In this document: piece by piece, positions 15,762-21,932 of the stretch
How the letters are laid out: each line of letters begins with the position of its first letter
Position numbering within the stretch: the stretch's first letter is position 1
Virus record (IMG/VR): IMGVR_UViG_3300025000_001427
Location: 1 to 25,404 of that record
From: a virus
Length of the DNA: 25,404 bases
Direction: 5' to 3' (one strand)
Position numbers and translations under genes: made by a program
Notes under the pieces: model-generated
Told to the model about the DNA's origin: nothing
Seen by the model: only the letters and a program-made list of their open reading frames with translations
Database searches by the model: none

Positions 15762-15845
15762 AAATGGTTAGTTACTCCAGTTTAGCGCCACTCGCGGAAA
15801 AAGTGCGGTTTTTCCTTCGTGGACTTTTGAAGAAACACCAAGATA
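15762..15845 (+). repeat. Dispersed inverted repeat, copy B
   Basis: The partner of 1869-1951. In this copy GGAAAAA (15795-15801) and TTTTTCC (15808-15814) form a perfect 7-bp stem with a GTGCGG loop, and outer CCAC/GTGG can pair around it. In copy A the loop is identical but the stem is imperfect. The element lies in the gap between two early genes, directly before a ribosome site (TAAGGAGTCA at 15844). Because the copies are inverted, rightward early and late transcripts carry about 81% complementary 84-nt segments. Confidence 0.75.
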
Positions 15846-15857
15846 AGGAGTCAGACA

Positions 15858-16046
15858 ATGGCAAAGAATCCGAACTCACCACTTGAAGCAATAAAGGCGA
15901 AGTGCCGAGACTGCGTTTGCTTCCAAATTGCAGAGGTTGCGAAATGCACAATCGACACATGCCCGCTTCATTCATTTAGATACGGCAGACGGCCAACTAC
16001 TCAGCGCAAGCGGGATGCCGAGAAGTTAACCAAGGTCACAGTCTAA
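15858..16046 (+). CDS. Small cysteine-rich phage zinc-finger-like protein
   Basis: A 62-aa protein with TAAGGAG well placed before the ATG. The pattern PLEAIKAKCRDCVCFQIAEV, then KCTIDTCPLHSFRYGRRP, is that of a common small phage protein family: A-I-x-x-K-C-x-D-C, then E-V-x-x-C, then C-P-L-x-x-x-R-x-G. The cysteines probably bind one zinc ion. The C-terminus is basic. Family members occur in the early regions of many phages, but no biochemical role is established to my knowledge. The repeat copy B lies directly upstream. Confidence 0.75.
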   Translation: MAKNPNSPLEAIKAKCRDCVCFQIAEVAKCTIDTCPLHSFRYGRRPTTQRKRDAEKLTKVTV

Positions 16047-16106
16047 GTATAACACAGCAGAGGCCATTTAAACCCGGTAACTATACGAGTTTAACGAGGG
16101 AAAATG

Positions 16107-16244
16107 ATGAACAGCCAAACACAGCCATTTAAAGCAAGCGCCGAACCAGTGACCGCAGAGCAGACCAGGCAGAAGGTCAAGCTGCTGGCGCGGTGGCTGG
16201 TCGAGACGGCTACCAAGCAGGGGCGAATCACGAAGCCGACTTAG
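16107..16244 (+). CDS. Very small early protein
   Basis: A 45-aa frame beginning MNSQTQPFKASAEPVTAEQT and ending in a basic helix (QKVKLLARWLVETATKQGR). GAGGG at 16096-16100 is 6 nt before this ATG; an adjacent ATG at 16104 would add one Met. It is supported by the ribosome site and by lying in an otherwise empty gap within the operon. No family was recognised. Confidence 0.5.
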   Translation: MNSQTQPFKASAEPVTAEQTRQKVKLLARWLVETATKQGRITKPT

Positions 16245-16288
16245 ATCGGCGCGACATGAGGACGCACTAGCACCAACTAGGGGGCGCT

Positions 16289-16462
16289 GTGGCAGTTGCA
16301 GAGGTCGAGAGGCCAGTAGTTGAGGTCACGGACGAATGGTATTGCAAGCAGGACTATTTGGAGTTAGCAGAAGGGCTTCGGAAACGGGGCGCGGTCAAGT
16401 GGGATGACCCGGTAGCTATGATTAACCGAGTGATGAAATCGACGGAGGTATCCACAAAATGA
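16289..16462 (+). CDS. Small early protein, GTG start
   Basis: A 57-aa frame starting with GTG at 16289 after AGGGGG. It carries DEWYCKQDYLELAEGLRKRG, then VKWDDPVAMINRVMKS; the protein is acidic then basic and probably helical. Its stop overlaps the ATG of the next gene in an ATGA junction, the standard linkage of this operon, which supports it. The function is unknown. Confidence 0.5.
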   Translation: MAVAEVERPVVEVTDEWYCKQDYLELAEGLRKRGAVKWDDPVAMINRVMKSTEVSTK

Positions 16463-16554
16463 CACCAGCGGCAATACACGAGATTGGGATGATTGTCTAC
16501 GACCTTTGTTGGTTGGCGATCATAGTGTTCGGAATCTGGAGGTTCACAAAATGA
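16459..16554 (+). CDS. 31-aa single-pass membrane micropeptide
   Basis: MTPAAIHEIG is followed by a strongly hydrophobic span (MIVYDLCWLAIIVFGIW, about residues 11-27) and a basic end (RFTK). GGAGG lies 10 nt upstream, and both ends are joined to neighbours by ATGA overlaps. It is probably a real membrane micropeptide, because the overlaps and ribosome sites are conserved along this string of small genes. Its function is unknown. Confidence 0.5.
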   Translation: MTPAAIHEIGMIVYDLCWLAIIVFGIWRFTK

Positions 16555-16631
16555 CCTACGCAATCGCAATCATAGCCGTGGCAGGGGCGTTCGTCTGGAC
16601 GCTGTGCCGGGCTGGGAGGGACGAGGGATGA
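16551..16631 (+). CDS. 26-aa single-pass membrane micropeptide
   Basis: MTYAIAIIAVAGAFVWTLC is a membrane segment and RAGRDEG a charged end. GGAGG occurs 9-10 nt upstream, and ATGA junctions link it to both neighbours. It resembles the previous micropeptide in plan (a single TM with a charged C-terminus), though not in sequence. A membrane-active early peptide is possible. Length alone limits confidence. Confidence 0.45.
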   Translation: MTYAIAIIAVAGAFVWTLCRAGRDEG

Positions 16632-16849
16632 ACAGCAATCGACTGACGGATGAGCAGGCGCAAAAAGTGAGGGCACTTAACAACAAAACTGAACTCGCAA
16701 GCACAATGACCAAGCGAGAGGCATTCGCGGCGCAGATCATGGCGGGATTGGCGAGTAATCCTCATGTCGCTTGGGACACCACATACCTAACTGCTTACTC
16801 GGTGCAGTTTGCCGATGCACTGCTCCTAGAACTGGAGGCAGAGGGATGA
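16628..16849 (+). CDS. Small early protein
   Basis: A 73-aa protein. The ATG at 16628 overlaps the previous stop and follows GGGAGGGACGAGGG. It has a polar N-terminus (NSNRLTDEQAQKVRALNN), then helical segments (KREAFAAQIMAGLASNPHVA, then VQFADALLLELEAEG). No cysteines, membrane segments or known motif are present. It is translationally coupled to the cysteine-rich gene that follows. Confidence 0.6.
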   Translation: MNSNRLTDEQAQKVRALNNKTELASTMTKREAFAAQIMAGLASNPHVAWDTTYLTAYSVQFADALLLELEAEG

Positions 16850-17025
16850 GGATTACAACCGAGGACATAAGCCACGAGAAGGCCGTGGAGTTGCTAGATA
16901 GGATTCAGCGCTCCGGGTTATGCCCAAGTACGTTGGGTTTGCCTGAACCCAGTTGCCGTGACAGTGTGTGCCGCGAGTGTCTAGCATTGGCATTCAAAGA
17001 GTTCGGAGAGGAGGCCACCAAATGA
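16846..17025 (+). CDS. ISHE-family cysteine-rich small protein, paralogue 1
   Basis: A 59-aa protein: MRITTEDISHEKAVELLDRI, then GLCPSTLGLPEPSC and CRECLAL. It shares the plan T-x-x-ISHE-x-A-(V/I), then CP, LP, C and C-x-x-C with the proteins at 20303 and 20509, and more distantly with the next gene. Four or five cysteines suggest a single zinc-binding knuckle. It is joined by ATGA overlaps on both sides. The function is unknown; the paralogues bracket the recombination cassette. Confidence 0.65.
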   Translation: MRITTEDISHEKAVELLDRIQRSGLCPSTLGLPEPSCRDSVCRECLALAFKEFGEEATK

Positions 17026-17204
17026 TTAGCGACAAGACAGCGGCGGAGTTGTTCCGCAAGGTTGCGAAGAACGGCGGGGCGAGTTGCCCTTGGAGGATAG
17101 GCTTGGTAGGACTAGCAACTGGTGACTGCCACGCCACCAAATGCCGCAATTGTTGGAACGAGGCGGCAGAGAAGTACCAAGCAGAACTGGAGTCCAAACC
17201 ATGA
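17022..17204 (+). CDS. ISHE-family cysteine-rich small protein, paralogue 2 (diverged)
   Basis: A 60-aa protein: MISDKTAAELFRKVAKNG, then CPWRIGLVGLATGDC and KCRNCWNEAAEKYQ. The ISHE motif is lost, but the order CP, L-x-x-x-x-C, C-x-x-C and a following acidic helix is retained, so it is probably a diverged tandem copy of its upstream neighbour. It is linked to both neighbours by overlaps. Confidence 0.6.
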   Translation: MISDKTAAELFRKVAKNGGASCPWRIGLVGLATGDCHATKCRNCWNEAAEKYQAELESKP

Positions 17205-17341
17205 ACATGAGACAGTTTCTTGACCGCCACTATCAACTCTGGTGCGAGGCCATAGACGACGACTCGCGGCCATACGGCGCGGTGCTGTGCGGTGTGCTGT
17301 TTGCCGCGGCGGTGGTTGTGTGGATGGCGGTGGCGAGGTGA
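17201..17341 (+). CDS. Small tail-anchored membrane protein
   Basis: A 46-aa protein: MNMRQFLDRHYQLWCEAIDD is soluble and acidic, and AVLCGVLFAAAVVVWMAVAR forms a C-terminal membrane helix with almost no tail. It has an ATGA junction with the previous gene and a GTGA junction with the next. The topology suggests a tail-anchored peptide facing the cytoplasm. The function is unknown. Confidence 0.55.
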   Translation: MNMRQFLDRHYQLWCEAIDDDSRPYGAVLCGVLFAAAVVVWMAVAR

Positions 17342-17550
17342 CAGGACTTTGTGCACAACTGCTTTGGAATAGCATGTGTTGGCATACCCTAGGGGTGGAC
17401 TGCGAAGGAGAAGTGGCTCAGCAGTTAACCTCCCTAGGAGGCGCGGCGATAGCGCGGGATGTGCCCACATACATTTCAGGCACACGGCAACGCGGAGAGG
17501 TAGCGGCGTTCCTCAGGCAATGGGCGGACGATTTGGAGGCCGACAAATGA
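17338..17550 (+). CDS. Small early protein, GTG start
   Basis: A 70-aa frame from the GTG at 17338, overlapping the previous stop; an ATG at 17374 is an alternative start. The body includes GEVAQQLTSLGGAAIARDVP and ends GEVAAFLRQWADDLEADK, an amphipathic helix. No motif was recognised. Operon spacing is preserved, with an ATGA overlap to the next gene. Confidence 0.5.
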   Translation: MTGLCAQLLWNSMCWHTLGVDCEGEVAQQLTSLGGAAIARDVPTYISGTRQRGEVAAFLRQWADDLEADK

Positions 17551-17747
17551 CCAACACACTCACATCCGAGCCACTCACGACCTGCGCGAAGTGCGGTCTA
17601 GCACTCGAAATGCGCTCCGGTTATGTCGGCGACAGGGGCTATGTTCGATACATGGTCTGCCCGGCGCACTGGCAGGAGGACGAGGCAGAGGGGCACACGG
17701 TTCGGGAGGCAGTGCCGGGAGATTACGAGAAGGGAGAAGCGGCGTGA
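17547..17747 (+). CDS. Small zinc-ribbon-like protein
   Basis: A 66-aa protein beginning MTNTLTSEPLTTCAKCGLAL, with C-x-x-C at residues 13-16 and a second pair in VCPAHW (C and H at the end of the knuckle). It is acidic toward the C-terminus. The layout C-x-x-C, about 25 residues, C-x-x-H suggests a small zinc ribbon. It is directly upstream of, and overlapping, the exonuclease gene. The role is unknown. Confidence 0.6.
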   Translation: MTNTLTSEPLTTCAKCGLALEMRSGYVGDRGYVRYMVCPAHWQEDEAEGHTVREAVPGDYEKGEAA

Positions 17748-18664
17748 ACATTGATCTTGAAAAACTACAGATGCGACCTGTTAAAGATTCATGGGTAGCA
17801 GACAGAGCCACATATTTAGGCGGTACTGACATAGCGGCTATTTTGGGGCTTCACCCATACAAGACGCCACGAATCGTTTACATGGAGAAGAAGGGCTTGA
17901 AAGCTGGCCCTGAACTGAATCAGGCCATGCTCCACGGTAGCAACCTGGAATTGTACGTGATGCAGTTGTACCGACTGCACACCGGAAAGACGCTGCACAA
18001 AAGCAAGTTGTATCGAGACAAGAACATTCCCTTCTTCGCGGCAAATCCAGACTACGAGATTCGTGGAGAACCGGGGTTGTTGGAGTGCAAAACCACTAAT
18101 CAATTCATGGCCGAAGAGTGGGGTGATGAAGAGGACGCCGTTCCGAATCAATACAACGTTCAGACTCAATGGCAGATGGCTATTACAGGTCGAATGTTCG
18201 TTGATCTTGCGGTGTTGATCGGCGGTCAGCAGTTCCGAGTCTACCACATCGAGCGAGACGAAGAACTGATCGAGACTCTGAAGTTCAGGGCTTACGACTG
18301 GTGGACTACCTACATGGAGTCAGATTGCCCTCCACCGCTTACGGGCAATGAGCCGGATTGCAGGATGGTTAAGGAGCAGTTTCCCGACTCTTGCAGCGAA
18401 GTACGTTATGCCACTCCCGAAGTTGAAGAACTGTGCAACCAATTGAACAAGATAACGGCCATGTGCAAGACCACGGACACCGAGAAGAAGCGATTGCAGA
18501 ATCTTATCAAGGTTGAAATGGAGAACTGCGGAGAACTGCACTTCGCTGGCGGGAAGATCATTTGGAGAACAGACAAAAACAACGTTAGGGCATTTAAGCC
18601 CACATTCAAGGAGGAAAAGACATGTCAAGCAATCAGCCAGCAGCAAACTCAAATGGTAGTTTAG
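17744..18664 (+). CDS. YqaJ-type viral recombination exonuclease
   Basis: A 306-aa protein starting with GTG at 17744, which overlaps the previous stop and follows AGGGAG. The conserved YqaJ layout is present: YLGGTDIAAILGLHPYKTP (about 24-42), HGSNLELYV with E69, NPDY with D103, GEPGLLECKTTN with E114 and K116, and QYNVQTQWQM (about 137-145). D103, E114 and K116 are the expected metal-binding and catalytic residues of the PD-(D/E)XK fold. The enzyme digests one strand of double-stranded ends to give single-stranded tails for annealing. Its natural partner, RecT, starts inside its 3' end (43-bp overlap), the classic exonuclease-annealase pair of phage recombination. Confidence 0.92.
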   Translation: MNIDLEKLQMRPVKDSWVADRATYLGGTDIAAILGLHPYKTPRIVYMEKKGLKAGPELNQAMLHGSNLELYVMQLYRLHTGKTLHKSKLYRDKNIPFFAANPDYEIRGEPGLLECKTTNQFMAEEWGDEEDAVPNQYNVQTQWQMAITGRMFVDLAVLIGGQQFRVYHIERDEELIETLKFRAYDWWTTYMESDCPPPLTGNEPDCRMVKEQFPDSCSEVRYATPEVEELCNQLNKITAMCKTTDTEKKRLQNLIKVEMENCGELHFAGGKIIWRTDKNNVRAFKPTFKEEKTCQAISQQQTQMVV

Positions 18665-19659
18665 TTATCCGACAAGCAGGGATGGGAGAGTTCGGAAAGT
18701 TCATCCAGAAGCAGCAGAAATCCATAGAGGCGATAGCAGCCTCTAGCGTCAAGCCGGAGAGGTTCGCCAAGATCGTGTTTTCTTGCGTGTCGCGCACACC
18801 GGGATTGCAAAACTGCACGATGCTATCAGTTGTCAGGGCGGCACTGCAAGCCGCTGAACTTGGACTAGAGCCGGGTAGCGCACTCGGAGAGGCATATCTA
18901 GTGCCTTATGGCAATCAGTGCCAGATGATACCGGGATACAGGGGGCTGGTGAGCCTAGCATATAGGAGCGGCCATATCCTGAGTATTTCGGCGCGGGAAG
19001 TCTATGAAGATGATGAGTTCTTCGAGCTGGAATTCGGTCTTGAACCGAAGTTGAAGCACATCCCCGGCGCTAATGATCCCGATGTCGCAAAACTTACTCA
19101 TGCCTATTGCGTCATTCGCCTAAAAGACGGCGGTCTTCTCTATGACGTTATGACTCGCAAAGAAATTGACCGCATAAGAGCTAGAAGCAAATCCGGCAAC
19201 AACGGACCTTGGGTTACAGACTACGCGGAGATGGCAAAGAAAACCGTTACCCGGAGGACGTTGAAGTATGCGCCGATGAGCGTTGAAATGTCTAAGGCTT
19301 TGGCGGCAGATACGGCAGCAGATACCGGAGACGCTTCGATGCTGGAGTTTGACGGAACGCTGATTGATGGGGAAACGGGCGAAGTCATTCAGGATGCCAA
19401 GGAACAGCCTTCGCGCAAGAACGGCACTGATGCCATCAAGGATAAGCTAGGTGTCACCAAATCGGCGGCGGCTGAAGAACCTGTAATCAGCAGAGAGACA
19501 TACCTAAGCACTATCGGCGCAATGTTCGAGCAGTTGGGTTGGAGTAAGGCCAAGCAGTTGGCAACCATCCACGACAAATACGGCAAGGCTATTGCCGATC
19601 TGACAGACGCGGAGTTGAAAGAGTTGCACGAGTCATTAGAAAAGGAGATTGACGGCTGA
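18622..19659 (+). CDS. recT: RecT-family single-strand annealing protein
   Basis: A 345-aa protein. AAGGAGG lies close upstream, inside the exonuclease gene. After a polar N-terminus the RecT domain runs from about residue 30 to 225: ERFAKIVFSCVSRTPGLQNC, then AALQAAELGLEPGSALGEAY, then QMIPGYRGLVSLAYRSG, then GPWVTDYAEMAKKTVTRRTL. These are hallmark segments of the family. A Ser/Ala/Asp-rich linker leads to a C-terminal helical region (YLSTIGAMFEQLGWSKAKQ, and later ELKELHESLEKEIDG), longer than in classical RecT (269 aa). It anneals complementary single strands made by the YqaJ exonuclease. The extended C-terminus may bind a host partner such as SSB, but that is speculation. Confidence 0.93.
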   Translation: MSSNQPAANSNGSLVIRQAGMGEFGKFIQKQQKSIEAIAASSVKPERFAKIVFSCVSRTPGLQNCTMLSVVRAALQAAELGLEPGSALGEAYLVPYGNQCQMIPGYRGLVSLAYRSGHILSISAREVYEDDEFFELEFGLEPKLKHIPGANDPDVAKLTHAYCVIRLKDGGLLYDVMTRKEIDRIRARSKSGNNGPWVTDYAEMAKKTVTRRTLKYAPMSVEMSKALAADTAADTGDASMLEFDGTLIDGETGEVIQDAKEQPSRKNGTDAIKDKLGVTKSAAAEEPVISRETYLSTIGAMFEQLGWSKAKQLATIHDKYGKAIADLTDAELKELHESLEKEIDG

Positions 19660-20312
19660 TGGAACTCTTTCTTGACACTGAAACGAGTGGGCTTCCTTTA
19701 TGGAGGGAGCCCTACAATCACCCAGGACAGCCTTGGGTAGTGCAGTTGGCGGCTATTCTGTCGGATTCTGAGCGGGTGTATGGTTCGCTTAATGTGTTGA
19801 TAGCGCCATTAGGCCGAAGGATTGAGCCGGGCACAGTGGAGATACACGGGATCACCGAGGAAATGGCTAGAGATTTTGGGATACCCGAACAAGTAGCCTG
19901 CAGGACTCTTTATCAACTAATGCGCTCGGCTGATGTTGCGGTATGCCACAATACCGAGTTCGATATTGCCAGAGTCGCATGCATGTTCGATAGAAATGAC
20001 GGCGACAATCGCAACGTAGCTGCATTAATGCTTTCTAAACCCTCATATTGCACCATGAAATCAAGTATGAACCTATTGCAATTACCGGGGCAGCGCAAGT
20101 GGTGCAAAGATTGCCGAATCGAACACGAGCCGGGCCCGAAATGTCCGCAATGCGGGACGGTCTACGAATACAAATGGCCGAAGCTGACGGAGCTTTACAG
20201 CTTTCTGTTTGGCAAAGAGCTTGTTGACGCGCATGATGCTTGGGGTGACGTGGTGGCAACAAGAGAGTGCTATTACGAGATGAAACGGAGGGAGGACGAG
20301 CCATGCGACTGA
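19659..20312 (+). CDS. DnaQ-like DEDDh 3'-5' exonuclease with zinc-ribbon insertion
   Basis: A 217-aa protein with a TGATG junction after recT. Exo I is FLDTETSG with D6 and E8. Exo II is VCHNTEFDIA with D102. Exo III is AHDAWGDVVAT with H192 and D197, so the DEDDh set is complete. A zinc-ribbon-like insertion lies between Exo II and Exo III: WCKDC and KCPQC (C149, C152, C162, C165), followed by KWPKLTELYSFLFG. Related phage and proofreading exonucleases normally lack this ribbon. It probably degrades or trims single strands during replication or recombination; its place next to exo and recT supports a recombination role. Confidence 0.88.
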   Translation: MELFLDTETSGLPLWREPYNHPGQPWVVQLAAILSDSERVYGSLNVLIAPLGRRIEPGTVEIHGITEEMARDFGIPEQVACRTLYQLMRSADVAVCHNTEFDIARVACMFDRNDGDNRNVAALMLSKPSYCTMKSSMNLLQLPGQRKWCKDCRIEHEPGPKCPQCGTVYEYKWPKLTELYSFLFGKELVDAHDAWGDVVATRECYYEMKRREDEPCD

Positions 20313-20521
20313 CCACCGAGACTATCAGCCATGAGGACGCAATTGCGTTATGCGAGTTGCTGGCGAGAGAACACATCGTGCCATGCGAATATATTGCTGA
20401 TCTGCCACCAGCAGTTGAATGTATGTTTGACACTTCATGCGGCAAGTGCCGAGCCGAACACCTGCCGGAAATCCTGGCAGAGTACAAGCGGCGAAAGGAG
20501 AGCGAATCATGCTCACAGTAG
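20303..20521 (+). CDS. ISHE-family cysteine-rich small protein, paralogue 3
   Basis: A 72-aa protein: MRLTTETISHEDAIALCELL, then VPCEYIADLPPAVEC and CGKCRAEHLPEIL, then a basic tail. The first 12 residues are nearly identical to paralogue 1 (MRITTEDISHEK), and the LP, C, C-x-x-C order is kept. GGAGGACGAG precedes the ATG, and the gene overlaps the exonuclease by 10 bp. It is a likely zinc-binding small protein of unknown function. Confidence 0.65.
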   Translation: MRLTTETISHEDAIALCELLAREHIVPCEYIADLPPAVECMFDTSCGKCRAEHLPEILAEYKRRKESESCSQ

Positions 20522-20682
20522 ACACGATCAGCCATGAGGGTGCGGTCAAGGTGCTGAACAAAATAGCCGACCACGGAACATGCCCTGACAGCAACGGACT
20601 GCCACGGCGCAAATGTGAAAATCATGATGATTGCAGAGAGTGCAATAAAGCCGCTTTCATCGAATACGCGAAGGAGGACTAA
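20509..20682 (+). CDS. ISHE-family cysteine-rich small protein, paralogue 4
   Basis: A 57-aa protein: MLTVDTISHEGAVKVLNKIA, then CPDSNGLPRRKCENHDDCRE and CNKAAFIEYAKED. It aligns along its length with paralogue 1 (ISHE, CP, GLP, C, C-x-x-C, acidic end). The gene overlaps paralogue 3 by 13 bp, with AAAGGAG upstream. Tandem paralogues on both sides of the exo-recT-exonuclease cassette suggest duplication. Confidence 0.65.
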   Translation: MLTVDTISHEGAVKVLNKIADHGTCPDSNGLPRRKCENHDDCRECNKAAFIEYAKED

Positions 20683-20687
20683 TCAAA

Positions 20688-21023
20688 ATGACACAACCGA
20701 ACATGGACGAGCTACGCGCAGAGAAGGTGCGCTCCGACCACGAGGATGGCGAACGGGCAGAGGCGCGAAGGGTGGAGGCCGAGAGCGAATTGGTTGTTGA
20801 GTTATCCGCAATCGCCCGCAAGTGTCAAATGCACGATATCCCGTTTCTGGCGATATTCGTGCAGCATGGCGATGTAGGCGTATGCCGTGTGTCTGTGTTC
20901 CCTGATGGGACTCCTAGCGGCATGTATTACGCTTCTAGAGTGGCAGGGCAAAGAGACAACCCCATATTACTGGCAATAAACCAAGAACTGGAAGAGGTCG
21001 AGAGACAGCAAAGCGACGAGTAA
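20688..21023 (+). CDS. Early protein of unknown function
   Basis: A 111-aa protein with GGAGG about 10 nt before the ATG. Residues 5-50 are a charged helix (DELRAEKVRSDHEDGERAEA, then LVVELSAIARKCQMHDIP). A beta-type section follows (FLAIFVQHGDVGVCRVSVFP), and an acidic C-terminal helix ends EELEEVERQQSDE in character. No catalytic motif was seen. It is the last gene before an 84-nt gap, so it may end a transcriptional or translational unit before the replication genes. Confidence 0.55.
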   Translation: MTQPNMDELRAEKVRSDHEDGERAEARRVEAESELVVELSAIARKCQMHDIPFLAIFVQHGDVGVCRVSVFPDGTPSGMYYASRVAGQRDNPILLAINQELEEVERQQSDE

Positions 21024-21045
21024 CCAGTCGCGTACCGGGAGCAAG

Positions 21046-21064
21046 GCGGTCTTTTTTTGACCGC
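21046..21064. other. Hairpin with T7 loop before the replication genes
   Basis: GCGGTC (21046-21051) and GACCGC (21059-21064) flank seven T residues. The T-run is in the loop and no T-run follows the stem, so it is not a standard terminator. It lies in the gap between 21023 and 21108. A weak promoter-like pair begins at TTGACC (21057-21062). Confidence 0.4.
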
Positions 21065-21107
21065 AGACCTAGCAATTTTAACAGGCGCAACGACATGAGG
21101 GGTAACA

Positions 21108-21932
21108 GTGGACAAGAGCGAGGTGTTCATAAAAATCATGATTGAGTTTAGGGACCACATCAAAGACCTGAAAGGGCCGCAGGTCTCCGTGTTGCTGGTT
21201 ATCGCACTGCACAGCAACGGCAAAGACTCATGGCCGTCACTGTCCACAATCTGCGACAAGACAGGGTACAGTCGGCCAGCAGTTTGCGAGGCATTGAGAG
21301 ACTTGGAAAAAGGAGGATGGATTAAGGTTAAGAGGACTAACAGAAAGGTTAATCACTACGCACTTTCTACCAATTTGATCGGTATGGGAGACATATCAAA
21401 AGCGGGTCAAACTAGTAAACCTAGTTTACCAGACCTAGTTAACTCAGTTAACCACCCTAGTCAACGTAGTTTACTAGCGCTAGTTAACGAGGTTAACTCT
21501 AAGAAGAAACCAATTGAAGAAGAAACCAATGAAGAAGATACCCCTTATATTCCCCAAGGGGAAAAGAGTGAAATATACTCTCCAGACTTCAACGCGTTCT
21601 GGTCAGTATATCCAAGACCGTGTTACCGCAAACGTGCCTGGAAATGCTGGTGTACTCTCATCAATCGAAAGGTTGACCCTCAGAGGCTAATCAAGGCAGC
21701 GGGGAACTACGCGAGGCAATGCGCCGACAAAGGCACGACTGAGGGGTATATCAGCCACCCGGCTACGTTCCTCGGGCCAAGCGATCTATGGACAGAACAC
21801 GAAACCTACACGAAAGAGGTGAGCAAGGATGCAGGAAACAGCACTAAGGGTTTTAGAGGGCGCAAGGAGACAGCCTCAGAGCAAGGATACAGCAGGGCTA
21901 TTGACAAGCTATTCGCCCAGGGCGCACAGTGA
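21108..21932 (+). CDS. Phage replication initiator with N-terminal helix-turn-helix
   Basis: A 274-aa protein starting with GTG at 21108 after GAGGGG. Residues about 22-88 form a winged helix of the HTH_36 type: QVSVLLVIALHSNGKDSWPS, then LSTICDKTGYSRPAVCEALR, then DLEKGGWIKVKR. A low-complexity linker (about 98-150) is encoded by the iteron array. The C-terminal part (FNAFWSVYPRPCYRKRAWKC, then LIKAAGNYA, then YISHPATFLGPSDLW) is the domain common at the ends of phage initiators and DnaD/DnaT-like loaders. It should bind the iterons inside its own gene and recruit the DnaC-like loader encoded next. The plan is that of lambda O with P downstream. Confidence 0.82.
   Translation: MDKSEVFIKIMIEFRDHIKDLKGPQVSVLLVIALHSNGKDSWPSLSTICDKTGYSRPAVCEALRDLEKGGWIKVKRTNRKVNHYALSTNLIGMGDISKAGQTSKPSLPDLVNSVNHPSQRSLLALVNEVNSKKKPIEEETNEEDTPYIPQGEKSEIYSPDFNAFWSVYPRPCYRKRAWKCWCTLINRKVDPQRLIKAAGNYARQCADKGTTEGYISHPATFLGPSDLWTEHETYTKEVSKDAGNSTKGFRGRKETASEQGYSRAIDKLFAQGAQ
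21412..21540 (+). other. Candidate phage origin of replication: four iterons plus purine-rich tract
   Basis: Four tandem units start at 21412, 21435, 21457 and 21480 (period 23, 22, 23). Each follows CTAGTnAACnnaGTTnAC, an 18-bp near-palindrome with dyad GTnAAC-N3-GTTnAC. The third unit has one dyad mismatch and the second and fourth vary outside the core. Directly after them, 21498-21540 is almost all A and G and contains GAAGAAACCAAT twice (21503-21514 and 21519-21530). Iterons inside the initiator gene, followed by an asymmetric purine-rich region, match the layout of lambda ori. Confidence 0.75.

Noticed and set aside
21046-21064. GCGGTC/GACCGC hairpin as terminator
   Set aside because: The T-run is in the loop, not after the stem, so a Rho-independent terminator is not supported.
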